Positions 1-10,182 of a DNA stretch of 64,000 nucleotides are shown one piece after another. The stretch spans positions 27,421 to 91,420 of the forward strand of contig JAKQJG010000140.1 in NCBI GenBank assembly GCA_029561305.1, given 5' to 3'. Every line of letters begins with the position of its first letter. Position 1 is the first letter of the stretch. A program made the position numbers and the translations under genes. This DNA comes from Bacteroidota bacterium. GTDB taxonomy: Bacteria > Bacteroidota > Bacteroidia > Chitinophagales > Chitinophagaceae. The notes beneath the pieces are model-generated. The model saw nothing but the letters and a program-made list of their open reading frames with translations, was not told the origin of the DNA and did not search any database.

Positions 1-165
1 AAATTAAAAGACAATGACTATTCAAAAACCATCAGCTGGCGGGCGCTCCAGAAATTAGCTGCGGGTTGTTTTAATAAAGAAAGGTACCTGGATAAAGAAT
101 TTTTAATACTTATAAGCAAAGCAAAAAAGATGTACACACACCGTAAGAAATATGGTGGAGACTAA
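1..165 (+). CDS. C-terminal fragment of an uncharacterised protein (runs off window edge)
   Basis: Open in frame 1 from base 1: KLKDNDYSKTISWRALQKLAAGCFNKERYLDKEFLILISKAKKMYTHRKKYGGD*, stop at 163-165. Confidence 0.45.
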   Translation, partial: KLKDNDYSKTISWRALQKLAAGCFNKERYLDKEFLILISKAKKMYTHRKKYGGD

Positions 166-188
166 TAAAATCAATTTCTTTGCAGAAT

Positions 189-1019
189 ATGTCCTTATTC
201 ATCGCTTCATTAAATTCCGGCAGCAATGGCAACTGTTATTATATCGGTAATGACAAAGATGCTGTATTGGTAGATGTTGGTATCAGCTGCAGGGAAACAG
301 AAAAACGAATGAAGCAACTCGGGCTTGATATCCGTACTGTAAAAGCAATATTTGTATCACATGAACATGGCGATCACATACGGGGTGTTTCCACCTTCGC
401 CAATAAATACCAGTTGCCCGTTTATATCACCAGCCTAACGGCGAAGCATGGCCCAATACTTATTAAACATCTTTCCAAAAACTTTTCTGCAGGGGAATGT
501 ATAATGATTGGTGGTTTGGCAATTACGGCATTTACCAAATGTCATGACGCCTCCGATCCTCATAGTTTTATCGTAAGCTGTAATGGTATTACGGCTGGTA
601 TTTTTACCGACATTGGGGTTGTTTGTGACAACCTCATCCGGCACTTCAAACAATGCCATGCAGTTTTCTTAGAATCGAACTATGACGAGGAGATGCTCGA
701 AAACGGCCGCTATCCCATTCATTTGAAAAAGCGCATCCGTGGGGGGCAGGGGCATTTAAGTAACCGCCAGGCGCTTGAGCTGTTTATTAAACACAGGCCT
801 CCGTTTATGAGTCATGTACTCCTCTCTCACTTGTCAAAGGAAAATAATGAACCACAATTAGCGGCCAATCTTTTTATACAGCAAGCCGGGGATGTAAAAG
901 TGGTGGTAGCCTCCCGTTATACCGCAACGGAAGTTTTCCGTATTTCCGGCAATCAAATTAACCAGCCCGTAAAATCAAACGTAAAACCGCAGCAACTAGG
1001 TTTGTTCGCTGAAATGTAG
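189..1019 (+). CDS. MBL-fold metallo-hydrolase (YycJ/WalJ-like)
   Basis: SLNSGSNGNCYYIG...VDVGISCRETEKRM and FVSHEHGDHIRG metallo-beta-lactamase motif; likely start is the second Met of the ORF. Confidence 0.85.
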   Translation: MSLFIASLNSGSNGNCYYIGNDKDAVLVDVGISCRETEKRMKQLGLDIRTVKAIFVSHEHGDHIRGVSTFANKYQLPVYITSLTAKHGPILIKHLSKNFSAGECIMIGGLAITAFTKCHDASDPHSFIVSCNGITAGIFTDIGVVCDNLIRHFKQCHAVFLESNYDEEMLENGRYPIHLKKRIRGGQGHLSNRQALELFIKHRPPFMSHVLLSHLSKENNEPQLAANLFIQQAGDVKVVVASRYTATEVFRISGNQINQPVKSNVKPQQLGLFAEM

Positions 1020-1020
1020 A

Positions 1021-1431
1021 TCATATTCGTGCCGGTGAAATTTTGTTAGTATCATTTCTTTCAATAAAACTTATCAGCAGGTAAGCTATCAGGGTACCAA
1101 CAGCATAGCAGAGTATATCGCTCCATAAAAAACCAAAGCCCAGCGCCAGTCCGCCGATCCTTGTTTGACGAACAGACTCTATCCAGGGTGCATGGTACAG
1201 TTGCAACAGCTCATCCGCCACACCCATACCATAACAGATCAGTGCCAGTTTCCATAATTTGATCTTGCTAAAAAAAATGCGCAGGAAGAAGAGGAACATC
1301 CCTGCCCAGATAATATCTCCGCCGTATGTTGCAATCAATGGATGAAACCAATGGCGGTGTGTACGGGTGGTTATGGCAAGCCAGGTACAAAAAATAAAAA
1401 CAGCCAGGTAGAATAATTTCCTAAGCCTCAT
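1021..1431 (-). CDS. DUF2809-like / VanZ-like small membrane protein
   Basis: Four hydrophobic helices; GGDIIWAGMFLFF and GVADELLQLYHAPWIESVRQTRIGGLALGFGFLWSDILCY resemble the DUF2809 family. Confidence 0.7.
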   Translation of the reverse strand: MRLRKLFYLAVFIFCTWLAITTRTHRHWFHPLIATYGGDIIWAGMFLFFLRIFFSKIKLWKLALICYGMGVADELLQLYHAPWIESVRQTRIGGLALGFGFLWSDILCYAVGTLIAYLLISFIERNDTNKISPARI

Positions 1432-1476
1432 ATGTATTGCTTTAATGGTTCAACTATAAGACTCCTGCAGCAAAAA

Positions 1477-1503
1477 AAAGAGGCTGTGTAAAACAGCCTC
1501 TTT
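1477..1503. terminator. Rho-independent-type hairpin
   Basis: Perfect 11-bp stem AAAGAGGCTGT-gtaaa-ACAGCCTCTTT between two minus-strand genes. Confidence 0.75.
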
Positions 1504-1524
1504 GAAAAATTTACTTCTATTTTT

Positions 1525-4500
1525 TTAATGCGCTACCTGGATCCTGTACACCTGCTGTGTACCGTTTGCTTCGGTTACTACCAAAGCATAGTTGCCTGTT
1601 GCCAGTTTATCAACGGAAATGGTATTGCTTCCATTGAGCAGTTGGTGAGAAGTGATCAATTGACCTGTACTGCTGTACAACCTGCCATTTGCAACTGATG
1701 TAAACCCAGACAGATTTACATTCAATATGCTGTTGGCAGGATTAGGATATACCAATACATTTTTACCAGTGCATGACATATTCATGGCAATGATATCACT
1801 AAAGCGGCTGCTGCCATTGTTATCGATCATACGCAGGCGGTAGTAAACCCTTCCTTGTGAAGGCTGGTGATTAAAGTTGTAATTGTTATTACTTCCTCTT
1901 CCATCAATAGTGCCTGCCACAGTAAAGTTGCGGCCGTTTGTGCTAAACTCAACTTCGTATTTTTTAAAGCTCAGTTCAGTTTCGCTGCGCCATTGCAGGT
2001 TTATTTTACAACCAGACTGGCGGGCTGAAAAGTTGCTTAGCAATACGGGAACCACAGACAATGTACCCCTGGTGGTTTCGTTGCATAAACATTGTTGCTG
2101 GTTTGCAGCCGTAAGCGGCCTGATCATCACACTGATTGATTCGCCGTTTACACATGCAGGGGCAACTGGTATATTAACTGTGAGGTTTTCTGTGATACTT
2201 CCACCGAGTGGAACTTCAGAAGGAAACAATACAGATGCAAAAGGAGTAACATTGGTGCCACAGAAAAATTCAACATAATAGGTGCCGGCTGGTGCAGGCA
2301 ACAGGCTGTTGTTGGCAACAGTTACCGCCATTGTAACAGTACCACCTTCTGCCAGCGTTCCGGAAACATATTCAAAACCTGTGAGTACCAGTTCTGGTTT
2401 GGCTATTGAAACCTGGTTTTCGGAACTGCCCACTACAAATTTTGCGCTATTAGGGCAAGCATTACCGTTACAAAGCAACGGAGCTACCGATCTTTCCATC
2501 TGGCTGGAAATATCCAGTTTACCACAACCAAGATTTACATAAGCAGCACTGATATCAAAACTATAGTTTACTGAATTACCTGATGTAACGCCTTCTGGTA
2601 CTTTAAGCTTGATGATCTGTGATCCGCCGGGACCTGCCACTGGATAACCACTTACTATCGTCATCCCATCAGCACTTACAAAATTGCCGGCATATTCCAG
2701 TCCTGCAGGGATCGTTACTACAATGGTATCTGCCGCTGAGGTTGATTCCCCCGAAGGTGTAATACTTCCGCTGATATTGGATGTACCACAAGAGATATCA
2801 CCAGGCGTGAGGCTAAGGTTAAAGCCTACAATACCCGGACCGGCAACTCCTGTTATATTAATTGGGTTGGCCCGTACAACACCATTGAAACCAAGATCGG
2901 TTGAAATGGGTGAACCACATGGCCGGTCTGCTCTTTGCTGCACAGAAACCTTGCTTCCACTTACAAAATCGCAGGTGGTGGCATAGGTCAGGCGCAGTCT
3001 TGCCGCCCTGTTGGCTGTACCTGGGTTGCTAACGGTGCCGGGTAAGCCAGCTTCCCCTACGCCGGAATGATTTTCAATATTGTATACATATATGCCGTCT
3101 TCTATTACCGGTGCCACTACTTCCCAGTTACCGCTGCCTTCGGGATATTCTATTTCGCTCGCAGCAATATTCAATCCGTCTGGTATAGTTACCCTGAACT
3201 GAGGATTATCAGAGTAATTAGCCAGAGCACTGTTCATTTTAAATATCATGGTATCGGTGATACACAGTTCTATGGTTGGAGTTGCAGGCTGCCTGTCTAC
3301 AGAAAGCTGTATCTGGCTTGGTAGTGGATCTGCTTTTAACCACAGAGTTTTCCAGCACGGGTAGCCAGCAAGGTCTGCACCTGCAGGATAGGCAACACAA
3401 TCCCAGCCACTTTCTATTTTCATACTGTCCACTGCACAACTGTTAGTGTTGGCAGAAATGGTAACAATGCTGGTTATGCCAGCGTTGATATTCCCCAATT
3501 CATAAATACCTTCTGCATTGGCTGTTAAAACATTATTGCCTGCTTGCACCACAATATCTGTAAACGATGCATTAGGTGTGAGTCGTATGAAGTTAAATGG
3601 CGCTGGTTGACCACTGCTGTTTTGTAACAACAGCGACCAGGAGGCAGTATCGCTGGATGGTGTAACGGTAGCATCAGGTGACCCCAGGTTTACATTCGGT
3701 TTATTCAGTAATGTATAAGTAGTACTCACCTGCGATCTTGCAGAATCACTATAGGAAGCGTTCAAGCCTGCAGAAGGCCATTCAAAAAGATGTCCTGTCT
3801 GCCTTCCTTGTATGCTGAATGAAGCCGGGGTGGCACAACCACCACGGGCATCTATACCAAAATTATAGTTGGTACCCTCGCTCTGGAAAAGCCAGGATGG
3901 GTTGGCCGACAATGCTGATCTTACATTAAATACAACTGTGGTACCTGAGAGTGAGTTTCCATTTAAAGATACATAAGGTGCTATAGCTCCAAAAGAAACT
4001 GCAGGAGCTGTTGGCGGTGTATTGTCGAATAATCCGGATATTGCCTGGCTTCCGGGTATCACCGTCATACCTGGAGGGAAAATCAATATTAAACTGTCAG
4101 GTATAAATTCTGGACGGTATTCACCTGGAAAATAGTTAGCTGTGTACCCACTGAGCTTTCTTGTGTAGCCCCTTATTTCATGCCTGGCAGCACCGCAACC
4201 GATCAAATTATTTCCATAGAGTAACGACTGATGGAAGAAGTGCAGCACATTGGCATTGTATTGCGGAATAAAGCAGGTAAACCTGTTTGCTCCGGTTGGA
4301 TTGGCCACTGTGCTGGCGTGAACACTGTTATTTAATATGACGATTTCTGGCGCATCTGCAAATGTTTTTCCAGATGTACCATCATCAACTGCAGTCATAT
4401 GCTCGGTAGAACCGCCACCGGAAAGGATACTGTCTCTCAGTACAAAATCTGCTTCCACGATGATACTGTCATCCAGCTGATAAGGCGCCAAAGCAGTGAG

Positions 4501-6720
4501 TTCTGCCGGCCCCTGGCTAAAATCTGCATTGAATTCCTTACCATAAGTAATGGTTGTTACCGGCACTCCGGATACAATTGTGCTGTTTCCACCCCTGATG
4601 ATAGTTACAGTGGCTGTACCTGCCGGTGCCCAAATATGGGCATTAAAACTCCAGTTTGAATTGATATGCGGCCATGAAGTAACACTTGCAGGTAAAGTTT
4701 GCGCAACAAGATAACCCCTGTACTCACTGTGAAGTGTATCCCCGGGCCTGTACCTGTCTTCATATACAACAGCTGGATTTACAGTGCCGGAACCATCAGG
4801 CATTTTATTATAGTTATTATCAGGGGCTCCATAATTTTTCCTGCGGTAGTCCCAATAAACCGGAACAGTACCACCACCATCACAAGGACCGGTGCATACA
4901 AAGTTGATCGGCGAACTTTGGCAACGCTTTACACTGTTGATGTCTGCCGGGTTTGATATCTGGCAAGCGCTGTCTGGACTGGTAGTGATCACCGCATCCA
5001 GGTTTTCTGTGGTGCAAAGGCCAACCGGTGAACAAAAGATGAATTTAACGGGGTTACCGCCGGTATTCACATTATATCTTACAGTTACAATATTTCCTTC
5101 TACCCTCGGATAACCGGCATGAGGTGAACCAACAACACCGATAAGAGTGGCAGAATTGAAGGTTACACCAGCAGGAATAGTAAGAGAATATTCTATATAG
5201 CCTCTTGCAGAAATATTACTTGTTGGCAATGCAGGTGTTGACAATGTAACATCATAACAATCACCTGCCCTTACCTGCGCCGGAAATTCAAACGCTGTGA
5301 TGGAAGGAAGGTTATAAGGATATGAAGTAGAACCAACATAATTCCCTGTTGAAAAAGTAGTATTAGCGCAGGCATTCCTGTAAGATACCTGCGTTCCCTG
5401 TGCTGTACCTGTATAGGCTTCATCGCAACTATTAGTACTGGCGCAATAAATATAATTGTATGTCAGTGTGATTGAATCACCTGCACCCAGTATCACTGTT
5501 GGCGGAAGGGATAAACGAACATTATTTATTCTGCCAGTATTACAAGCAAGTGTATTACCTGGAGATGCAACATTTGTAGTTACCGAAGTAAACAAAGAAG
5601 CATCAGGATGGAACGGTGCCTGCCCCTGTAGTGTTATTTGAATGGAGGCGGTATCAATAAATCCATACGCATCAGTGGTGGTAAGGTTATTAAAATGTGC
5701 GCCGGTATTGATAACTATATTGGTAGCTGGTCCGGCACCATTATTCCTGATGGTATAAGATACTACCCTTGGTGCAGCCACAAAGCAGGAGTTGGTAGCC
5801 GGTACAGATGCTGTAACAGTGATGGACGGTGTGGCGTTATTCATGCTCATTCCACTCACCGCCGTTCTTGCCTGGCAGCGGGTACCGGTAAAATCAAATC
5901 CGGCAACACCGTAGGTAGAAACAACATTACAATTAAGCACAGTCACATTTTCAATAAGGGTAACCGTTTCACCGTTGCACAATTTACCGTCGGGGCCCAG
6001 TTGCAAACCAGTTAACTGGAAATAACTGCTGTCACCATCAGTAAACAAAGCTGTTACAGGATTACCGCCGGTTGTCAGGCTGTTTAACAGCATTGATGCT
6101 GCTGGATATTTTATCCAGAAACCTACGGTATCAGCACAGCCATTACCTCCATTTACAATATTCACCGTTCTGTTATAGGTATCCCCTACATTGGCATTCA
6201 CCAAAGAAGGAGGCGGGGTTATGGTAAATGCCGGTGCAAGCAGCGTGTATGTATTAACGTTAGAATTGGTTTCACTAAAGTTACAGCCTGCGCCCGTGCC
6301 GGTGATCACGATATTATCTTTTGTGGAAGCTGCAGTGCCGCAGAAAGCCCTCCGGCGTATGGTAAAACGGAGTGTTTGACCCAATGTAGTGCTGCCGACC
6401 GTAAAAACCGGGTTACTCAAATCGGAAATATCACTTTCCGTAATGGTGCCCACACCACTGATTTTATTAATTGAGCCTGGTATGTATTCAACTACCCCCG
6501 GCGCATTGGTGGCGCCAAGATTCACAGTAACTGATACCCCTGTACAGGCAGGAAAAGATATTTGCACTGTAAGCAAGGTACTATCCAGCCCCCGGGTGAT
6601 TGCTTCCGCCGGAACCGGATAAGAAATAAACTGGGAAAACGAAGTGTTGCCCAGGATAGTCAGTAAGGCAAAGAGGTAAAAGGCTTTTAAACCCTTCAAA
6701 GGATAGATACATTTTCTCAT
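1525..6720 (-). CDS. Large secreted surface protein (1731 aa), DUF11-type repeats, C-terminal T9SS type-A sorting domain
   Basis: N-terminal signal peptide, long beta-rich body, C-term VLVYPNPANSILNVNLSGF...GNYALVVTEANGTQQVYRIQVAH typical of Por-secretion tails. Confidence 0.85.
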   Translation of the reverse strand: MRKCIYPLKGLKAFYLFALLTILGNTSFSQFISYPVPAEAITRGLDSTLLTVQISFPACTGVSVTVNLGATNAPGVVEYIPGSINKISGVGTITESDISDLSNPVFTVGSTTLGQTLRFTIRRRAFCGTAASTKDNIVITGTGAGCNFSETNSNVNTYTLLAPAFTITPPPSLVNANVGDTYNRTVNIVNGGNGCADTVGFWIKYPAASMLLNSLTTGGNPVTALFTDGDSSYFQLTGLQLGPDGKLCNGETVTLIENVTVLNCNVVSTYGVAGFDFTGTRCQARTAVSGMSMNNATPSITVTASVPATNSCFVAAPRVVSYTIRNNGAGPATNIVINTGAHFNNLTTTDAYGFIDTASIQITLQGQAPFHPDASLFTSVTTNVASPGNTLACNTGRINNVRLSLPPTVILGAGDSITLTYNYIYCASTNSCDEAYTGTAQGTQVSYRNACANTTFSTGNYVGSTSYPYNLPSITAFEFPAQVRAGDCYDVTLSTPALPTSNISARGYIEYSLTIPAGVTFNSATLIGVVGSPHAGYPRVEGNIVTVRYNVNTGGNPVKFIFCSPVGLCTTENLDAVITTSPDSACQISNPADINSVKRCQSSPINFVCTGPCDGGGTVPVYWDYRRKNYGAPDNNYNKMPDGSGTVNPAVVYEDRYRPGDTLHSEYRGYLVAQTLPASVTSWPHINSNWSFNAHIWAPAGTATVTIIRGGNSTIVSGVPVTTITYGKEFNADFSQGPAELTALAPYQLDDSIIVEADFVLRDSILSGGGSTEHMTAVDDGTSGKTFADAPEIVILNNSVHASTVANPTGANRFTCFIPQYNANVLHFFHQSLLYGNNLIGCGAARHEIRGYTRKLSGYTANYFPGEYRPEFIPDSLILIFPPGMTVIPGSQAISGLFDNTPPTAPAVSFGAIAPYVSLNGNSLSGTTVVFNVRSALSANPSWLFQSEGTNYNFGIDARGGCATPASFSIQGRQTGHLFEWPSAGLNASYSDSARSQVSTTYTLLNKPNVNLGSPDATVTPSSDTASWSLLLQNSSGQPAPFNFIRLTPNASFTDIVVQAGNNVLTANAEGIYELGNINAGITSIVTISANTNSCAVDSMKIESGWDCVAYPAGADLAGYPCWKTLWLKADPLPSQIQLSVDRQPATPTIELCITDTMIFKMNSALANYSDNPQFRVTIPDGLNIAASEIEYPEGSGNWEVVAPVIEDGIYVYNIENHSGVGEAGLPGTVSNPGTANRAARLRLTYATTCDFVSGSKVSVQQRADRPCGSPISTDLGFNGVVRANPINITGVAGPGIVGFNLSLTPGDISCGTSNISGSITPSGESTSAADTIVVTIPAGLEYAGNFVSADGMTIVSGYPVAGPGGSQIIKLKVPEGVTSGNSVNYSFDISAAYVNLGCGKLDISSQMERSVAPLLCNGNACPNSAKFVVGSSENQVSIAKPELVLTGFEYVSGTLAEGGTVTMAVTVANNSLLPAPAGTYYVEFFCGTNVTPFASVLFPSEVPLGGSITENLTVNIPVAPACVNGESISVMIRPLTAANQQQCLCNETTRGTLSVVPVLLSNFSARQSGCKINLQWRSETELSFKKYEVEFSTNGRNFTVAGTIDGRGSNNNYNFNHQPSQGRVYYRLRMIDNNGSSRFSDIIAMNMSCTGKNVLVYPNPANSILNVNLSGFTSVANGRLYSSTGQLITSHQLLNGSNTISVDKLATGNYALVVTEANGTQQVYRIQVAH

Positions 6721-7026
6721 TGGAAGTACAATTGTGGTTTTAAAACTTTGCTTTGATTTAAGGAGGGTACTTTTACAGCTGTCATGGGCAATGATCCGGA
6801 TCTACACCTTCATCAAGAGCATACGCAGCAAATATTCTTTTCGGTAAACTTGTTTCAAAAATCGTATAAAAAAACCGCAATGAAAAAAAAATTTCAGGAT
6901 AAGTGGTTGATTTTTATAGCAAAGACATACCTGTTTGGTTACAAGTTGCAATAAATTATCCATTACCAACCAGCGGTTAAACATCAATTATGTATACCTG
7001 TGGTATATGCTGCTGTTACGGTATGG

Positions 7027-9195
7027 TTATTTGGAGGATGAAGTTGTTTTTTTAACCAGTTGCATTTCGTCCACAAGATGTTTGGCACCTGCAAATTTAT
7101 CAACTACAAAAAGTACATAACGAATATCAACCATGATATTGCGGCATATATTCTTGTTATAGTTGATATCACTCATAGTACCTTCCCAAACCCGGTCGAA
7201 ATTCAAACCAATTAAGTTCCCGTTGGCATCCAGCGCCGGGCTGCCACTGTTGCCGCCGGTGGTATGATTGGCAGCAATAAAACAAACCGGTAATTTGCCT
7301 TTCACTGCGTATGGACCGTAGTCTTGCTTATTGTAAAGGTCAACCAGTTTTTGAGGCACATCAAATTCATAGTCACCCGGTTTATATTTCTCCATCAATC
7401 CATCTAAATAAGTATAAAAATGATAGGTCACCGCATCTCTTGGCTTATATCCTTTTACGTTGCCATAAGTAACACGGAATGTACTGTTGGCGTCAGGATA
7501 AAAAGTTTTTTTTGAAAAGACTTCCATCTGGGCCTGCATATAAGTTCGTTGCAGTTTGTTGATCTCAGCCTGCAGTTCATTCAGACCTGGAGTTGTATTG
7601 CTTTGATACAGGGTATAAATGTCATTATACAAAATATAGGCTGAATCTTCAGTAAAAGCATTACTTCCCTCTCCAATACTAATAAGCAACTTTAATACTC
7701 TTTCTTTATCTGTAAAAGCGGAACTGCTAAAAACGGCATTTGACAGTGCCGAATAGGAACCATTATATTTTTGCAGCATACTTTTTAATACCGGTGACAC
7801 ATCCGCTTCCTTTTGTCCTTTTACATACATTTCCATTAACACCTCAAAAAGCTTTTTGTCAACAGGTGCATGGTATTCTTTAAACAGATCATGCAGTTTT
7901 TTATTTGCACCCGTTAATGCAGTGGTATAAGATTTTTCGTCTTTTTGGGATGCGGCCATTACCGTTCTAAAGTGGCCGGCAATAGTAAACAATTCTATTC
8001 GTGGAATAATTTCTGTGTAATAATCCCTGGCGTAACCATACGGTTCAAATGCAGCATAAGCAGCTGATAGTTTTTGAAGCAGATCGCCATATTTTTCTTT
8101 AAGTGCGCTATTGCCTGCAACGGTTTTTTCAAAAGCTGCTTCTTCTGCTTTCTTTTTATCTACTCCTTTTGAAATGGAAAGACCCAGTATTTCGCCCTTC
8201 ATTTTTTTATAGGTATTCTCCACCTTACTATATTTATCGGTGTATTGTATCTTGATCTCCTCATCCGAACGCATATAATCCCCCATCACATCCAGCGCCT
8301 TTTCCCTGATGGCAATTTTTGCGGGGTTACTTACTTTTAAAATTTGCTCCACGGCAGCTGAATGCAGGTACTCTTTAGTAGTACCAGGAAAACCAAATAC
8401 CATTGTAAAGTCACCCTCCTTTACACCGTCCAGTGAAATTTTCAAGGAGCGCTTAGGTGTATACGGCACATTATCCGGCGAATAATCTGCAGGACGGTTA
8501 TCTTTTCCTGCATAAATACGGAACATACTAAAATCTCCTGTATGCCTTGGCCACATCCAGTTGTCTGTATCCTTTCCAAAGTTGCCGATGGAGGATGGCG
8601 GTGCTCCAACCAGGCGGACATCTTTATACACTTCAGTTACAAAAAGAAAATATTTATTGCCCTCAAAAAATGGCTTCACCAATGTACTTTGCCAGCTTTC
8701 CTTCTTTGCCGTTTCTCTCAGCGAGGCAAGATTTTTATCAATTATACTCTGCCGCTCTTTTTCTGTCATGCTGCTGTTAACTCCTTTCAATGCGGCATCC
8801 GTTACATCATCAATGCGAATGATAAAAGTGGCTGTAAGTCCGGGGTTGGCCAGCTCCTCTTTATTGGATGCAGCCCAAAAGCCATTTTTCAGGTAATTAT
8901 TTTGGAGACTGCTATGGTTTTGGATCGCATCCTGTCCGCAATGATGATTGGTAAGCAGCAGCCCCTTATCTGAAATCACCTCCCCAGTACAAAAACCGCC
9001 AAAACTTACGATTGCATCTTTCAGGCTGCTCTTATTAATATTGTAAATATCAGACGCATTAATCTTCATCCCCATCTTCTTCATTTCTTTTTCATTCAAC
9101 GCTTCCAGTAATTGCGGAAGCCACATGCCTTCATCGGCAAGGGCGCTTAAAGACAATAAGAGAGAAGCAATAAATGGCAGCAAATATTTTTTCAT
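7027..9195 (-). CDS. S46 family peptidase (DPP7/DPP11-like)
   Basis: GGFCTGEVISDKGLLLTNHHCG and AANHTTGGNSGSPALDANGNLIGLNFD motifs; start set at the MKKYLLPF signal peptide (ORF track start is 9216). Confidence 0.93.
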   Translation of the reverse strand: MKKYLLPFIASLLLSLSALADEGMWLPQLLEALNEKEMKKMGMKINASDIYNINKSSLKDAIVSFGGFCTGEVISDKGLLLTNHHCGQDAIQNHSSLQNNYLKNGFWAASNKEELANPGLTATFIIRIDDVTDAALKGVNSSMTEKERQSIIDKNLASLRETAKKESWQSTLVKPFFEGNKYFLFVTEVYKDVRLVGAPPSSIGNFGKDTDNWMWPRHTGDFSMFRIYAGKDNRPADYSPDNVPYTPKRSLKISLDGVKEGDFTMVFGFPGTTKEYLHSAAVEQILKVSNPAKIAIREKALDVMGDYMRSDEEIKIQYTDKYSKVENTYKKMKGEILGLSISKGVDKKKAEEAAFEKTVAGNSALKEKYGDLLQKLSAAYAAFEPYGYARDYYTEIIPRIELFTIAGHFRTVMAASQKDEKSYTTALTGANKKLHDLFKEYHAPVDKKLFEVLMEMYVKGQKEADVSPVLKSMLQKYNGSYSALSNAVFSSSAFTDKERVLKLLISIGEGSNAFTEDSAYILYNDIYTLYQSNTTPGLNELQAEINKLQRTYMQAQMEVFSKKTFYPDANSTFRVTYGNVKGYKPRDAVTYHFYTYLDGLMEKYKPGDYEFDVPQKLVDLYNKQDYGPYAVKGKLPVCFIAANHTTGGNSGSPALDANGNLIGLNFDRVWEGTMSDINYNKNICRNIMVDIRYVLFVVDKFAGAKHLVDEMQLVKKTTSSSK

Positions 9196-9311
9196 ATTCA
9201 TTAGATTGTCTGACAAATGTAAGTGAGAAAGTTAAGTGCGTACAACCACTAAAATAAAAAAACGTCCCCAACTACGTTGGGAACGCTCCTTCCTGCAACA
9301 ATGCAGTACGA

Positions 9312-10085
9312 TTATTTTCCGAATACTTTTTTTAATAAATCCGTTACCTGTGCGGCTGGATCTTTCCTGATCTTCTGTTCTTCCAGGCTGATATTGTAAA
9401 ACAAACCGCTTAAAGCCCTTTCTGTTACATAAGCAGTAAGGTCGGTATTTACTTTTTTACTGGCCAGCATATTGTACTTGCTAAAAACATCCTTCCAGTA
9501 TTTAGTAGCTTCTGTTTTTTGCAGGGAGGTTTCAATCACCGGTCTGAATTTTTCAGTTAGCTCAGCAGTAGTCGTTTTCTTTAAGTACTCTGTTGCTGCA
9601 AAATCACCACCCCGTAAAATACCAATGCCATCACTAACACTCATACTCTTTATAGAGTTCCAGAAAATATTACCCACACCGCTGGCTGCATCTTCTGCAG
9701 CCCTGTTCATTGAAAGGATGGCTTTATCCACCATACTGCCCATTCCCATACTGCGCAAGGAACTTTCTACTTTTTTTGCTTCCTCCGGCATTAAAATCTT
9801 TATGGCAGCATCACCAAAAAATCCATCCATCTTGCTCAGGCGTTTGGAGCTGCTGTCGGTACCCACACGCAGGGCTTCTTTTAATCCACTTATTATATCA
9901 TCATTGCTTAATCCGCTGCCACTGTTGCCTGCACCACCGGGAATTTTATCCAGCACTTTTCCAATACCGGATTTTCCTGTAGAATCTTTTTTTGTATTTT
10001 TCTTGATAAGATCGCCAAAACCCTGTGCAAAGGAAGCGCAATAAAGGGCTATGGAAAAAAAGGCAAAAAGGATAGTTTTCTTCAT
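9312..10085 (-). CDS. DUF4197 domain-containing protein
   Basis: Signal peptide, then GLKEALRVGTDSSSKRLSKMDGFFGDAAIKILMPEEAKKVESSLR ... YWKDVFSKYN, DUF4197 pattern. Confidence 0.88.
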   Translation of the reverse strand: MKKTILFAFFSIALYCASFAQGFGDLIKKNTKKDSTGKSGIGKVLDKIPGGAGNSGSGLSNDDIISGLKEALRVGTDSSSKRLSKMDGFFGDAAIKILMPEEAKKVESSLRSMGMGSMVDKAILSMNRAAEDAASGVGNIFWNSIKSMSVSDGIGILRGGDFAATEYLKKTTTAELTEKFRPVIETSLQKTEATKYWKDVFSKYNMLASKKVNTDLTAYVTERALSGLFYNISLEEQKIRKDPAAQVTDLLKKVFGK

Positions 10086-10182
10086 GAGGTATTTTTTATT
10101 GAGTGAAAGGACAAAAATAATGCCTTAGGGTTTACCAGCCTGTTTTGTTTTTCTACCTTTACCCACTTTAACAATTGCTTGT

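Noticed and set aside
1883-6622. Numerous + strand ORFs (60-131 aa) across this region
   Set aside because: They lie antisense to the long 1731-aa CDS, lack signal peptides or recognisable domains, and look like shadow ORFs of a high-Thr/Ser/Val gene.
9263-9286. Hairpin CGTCCCCAAC-tac-GTTGGGAACG as a terminator
   Set aside because: Mismatched stem with no T-tract in the required direction; not confident enough to list.
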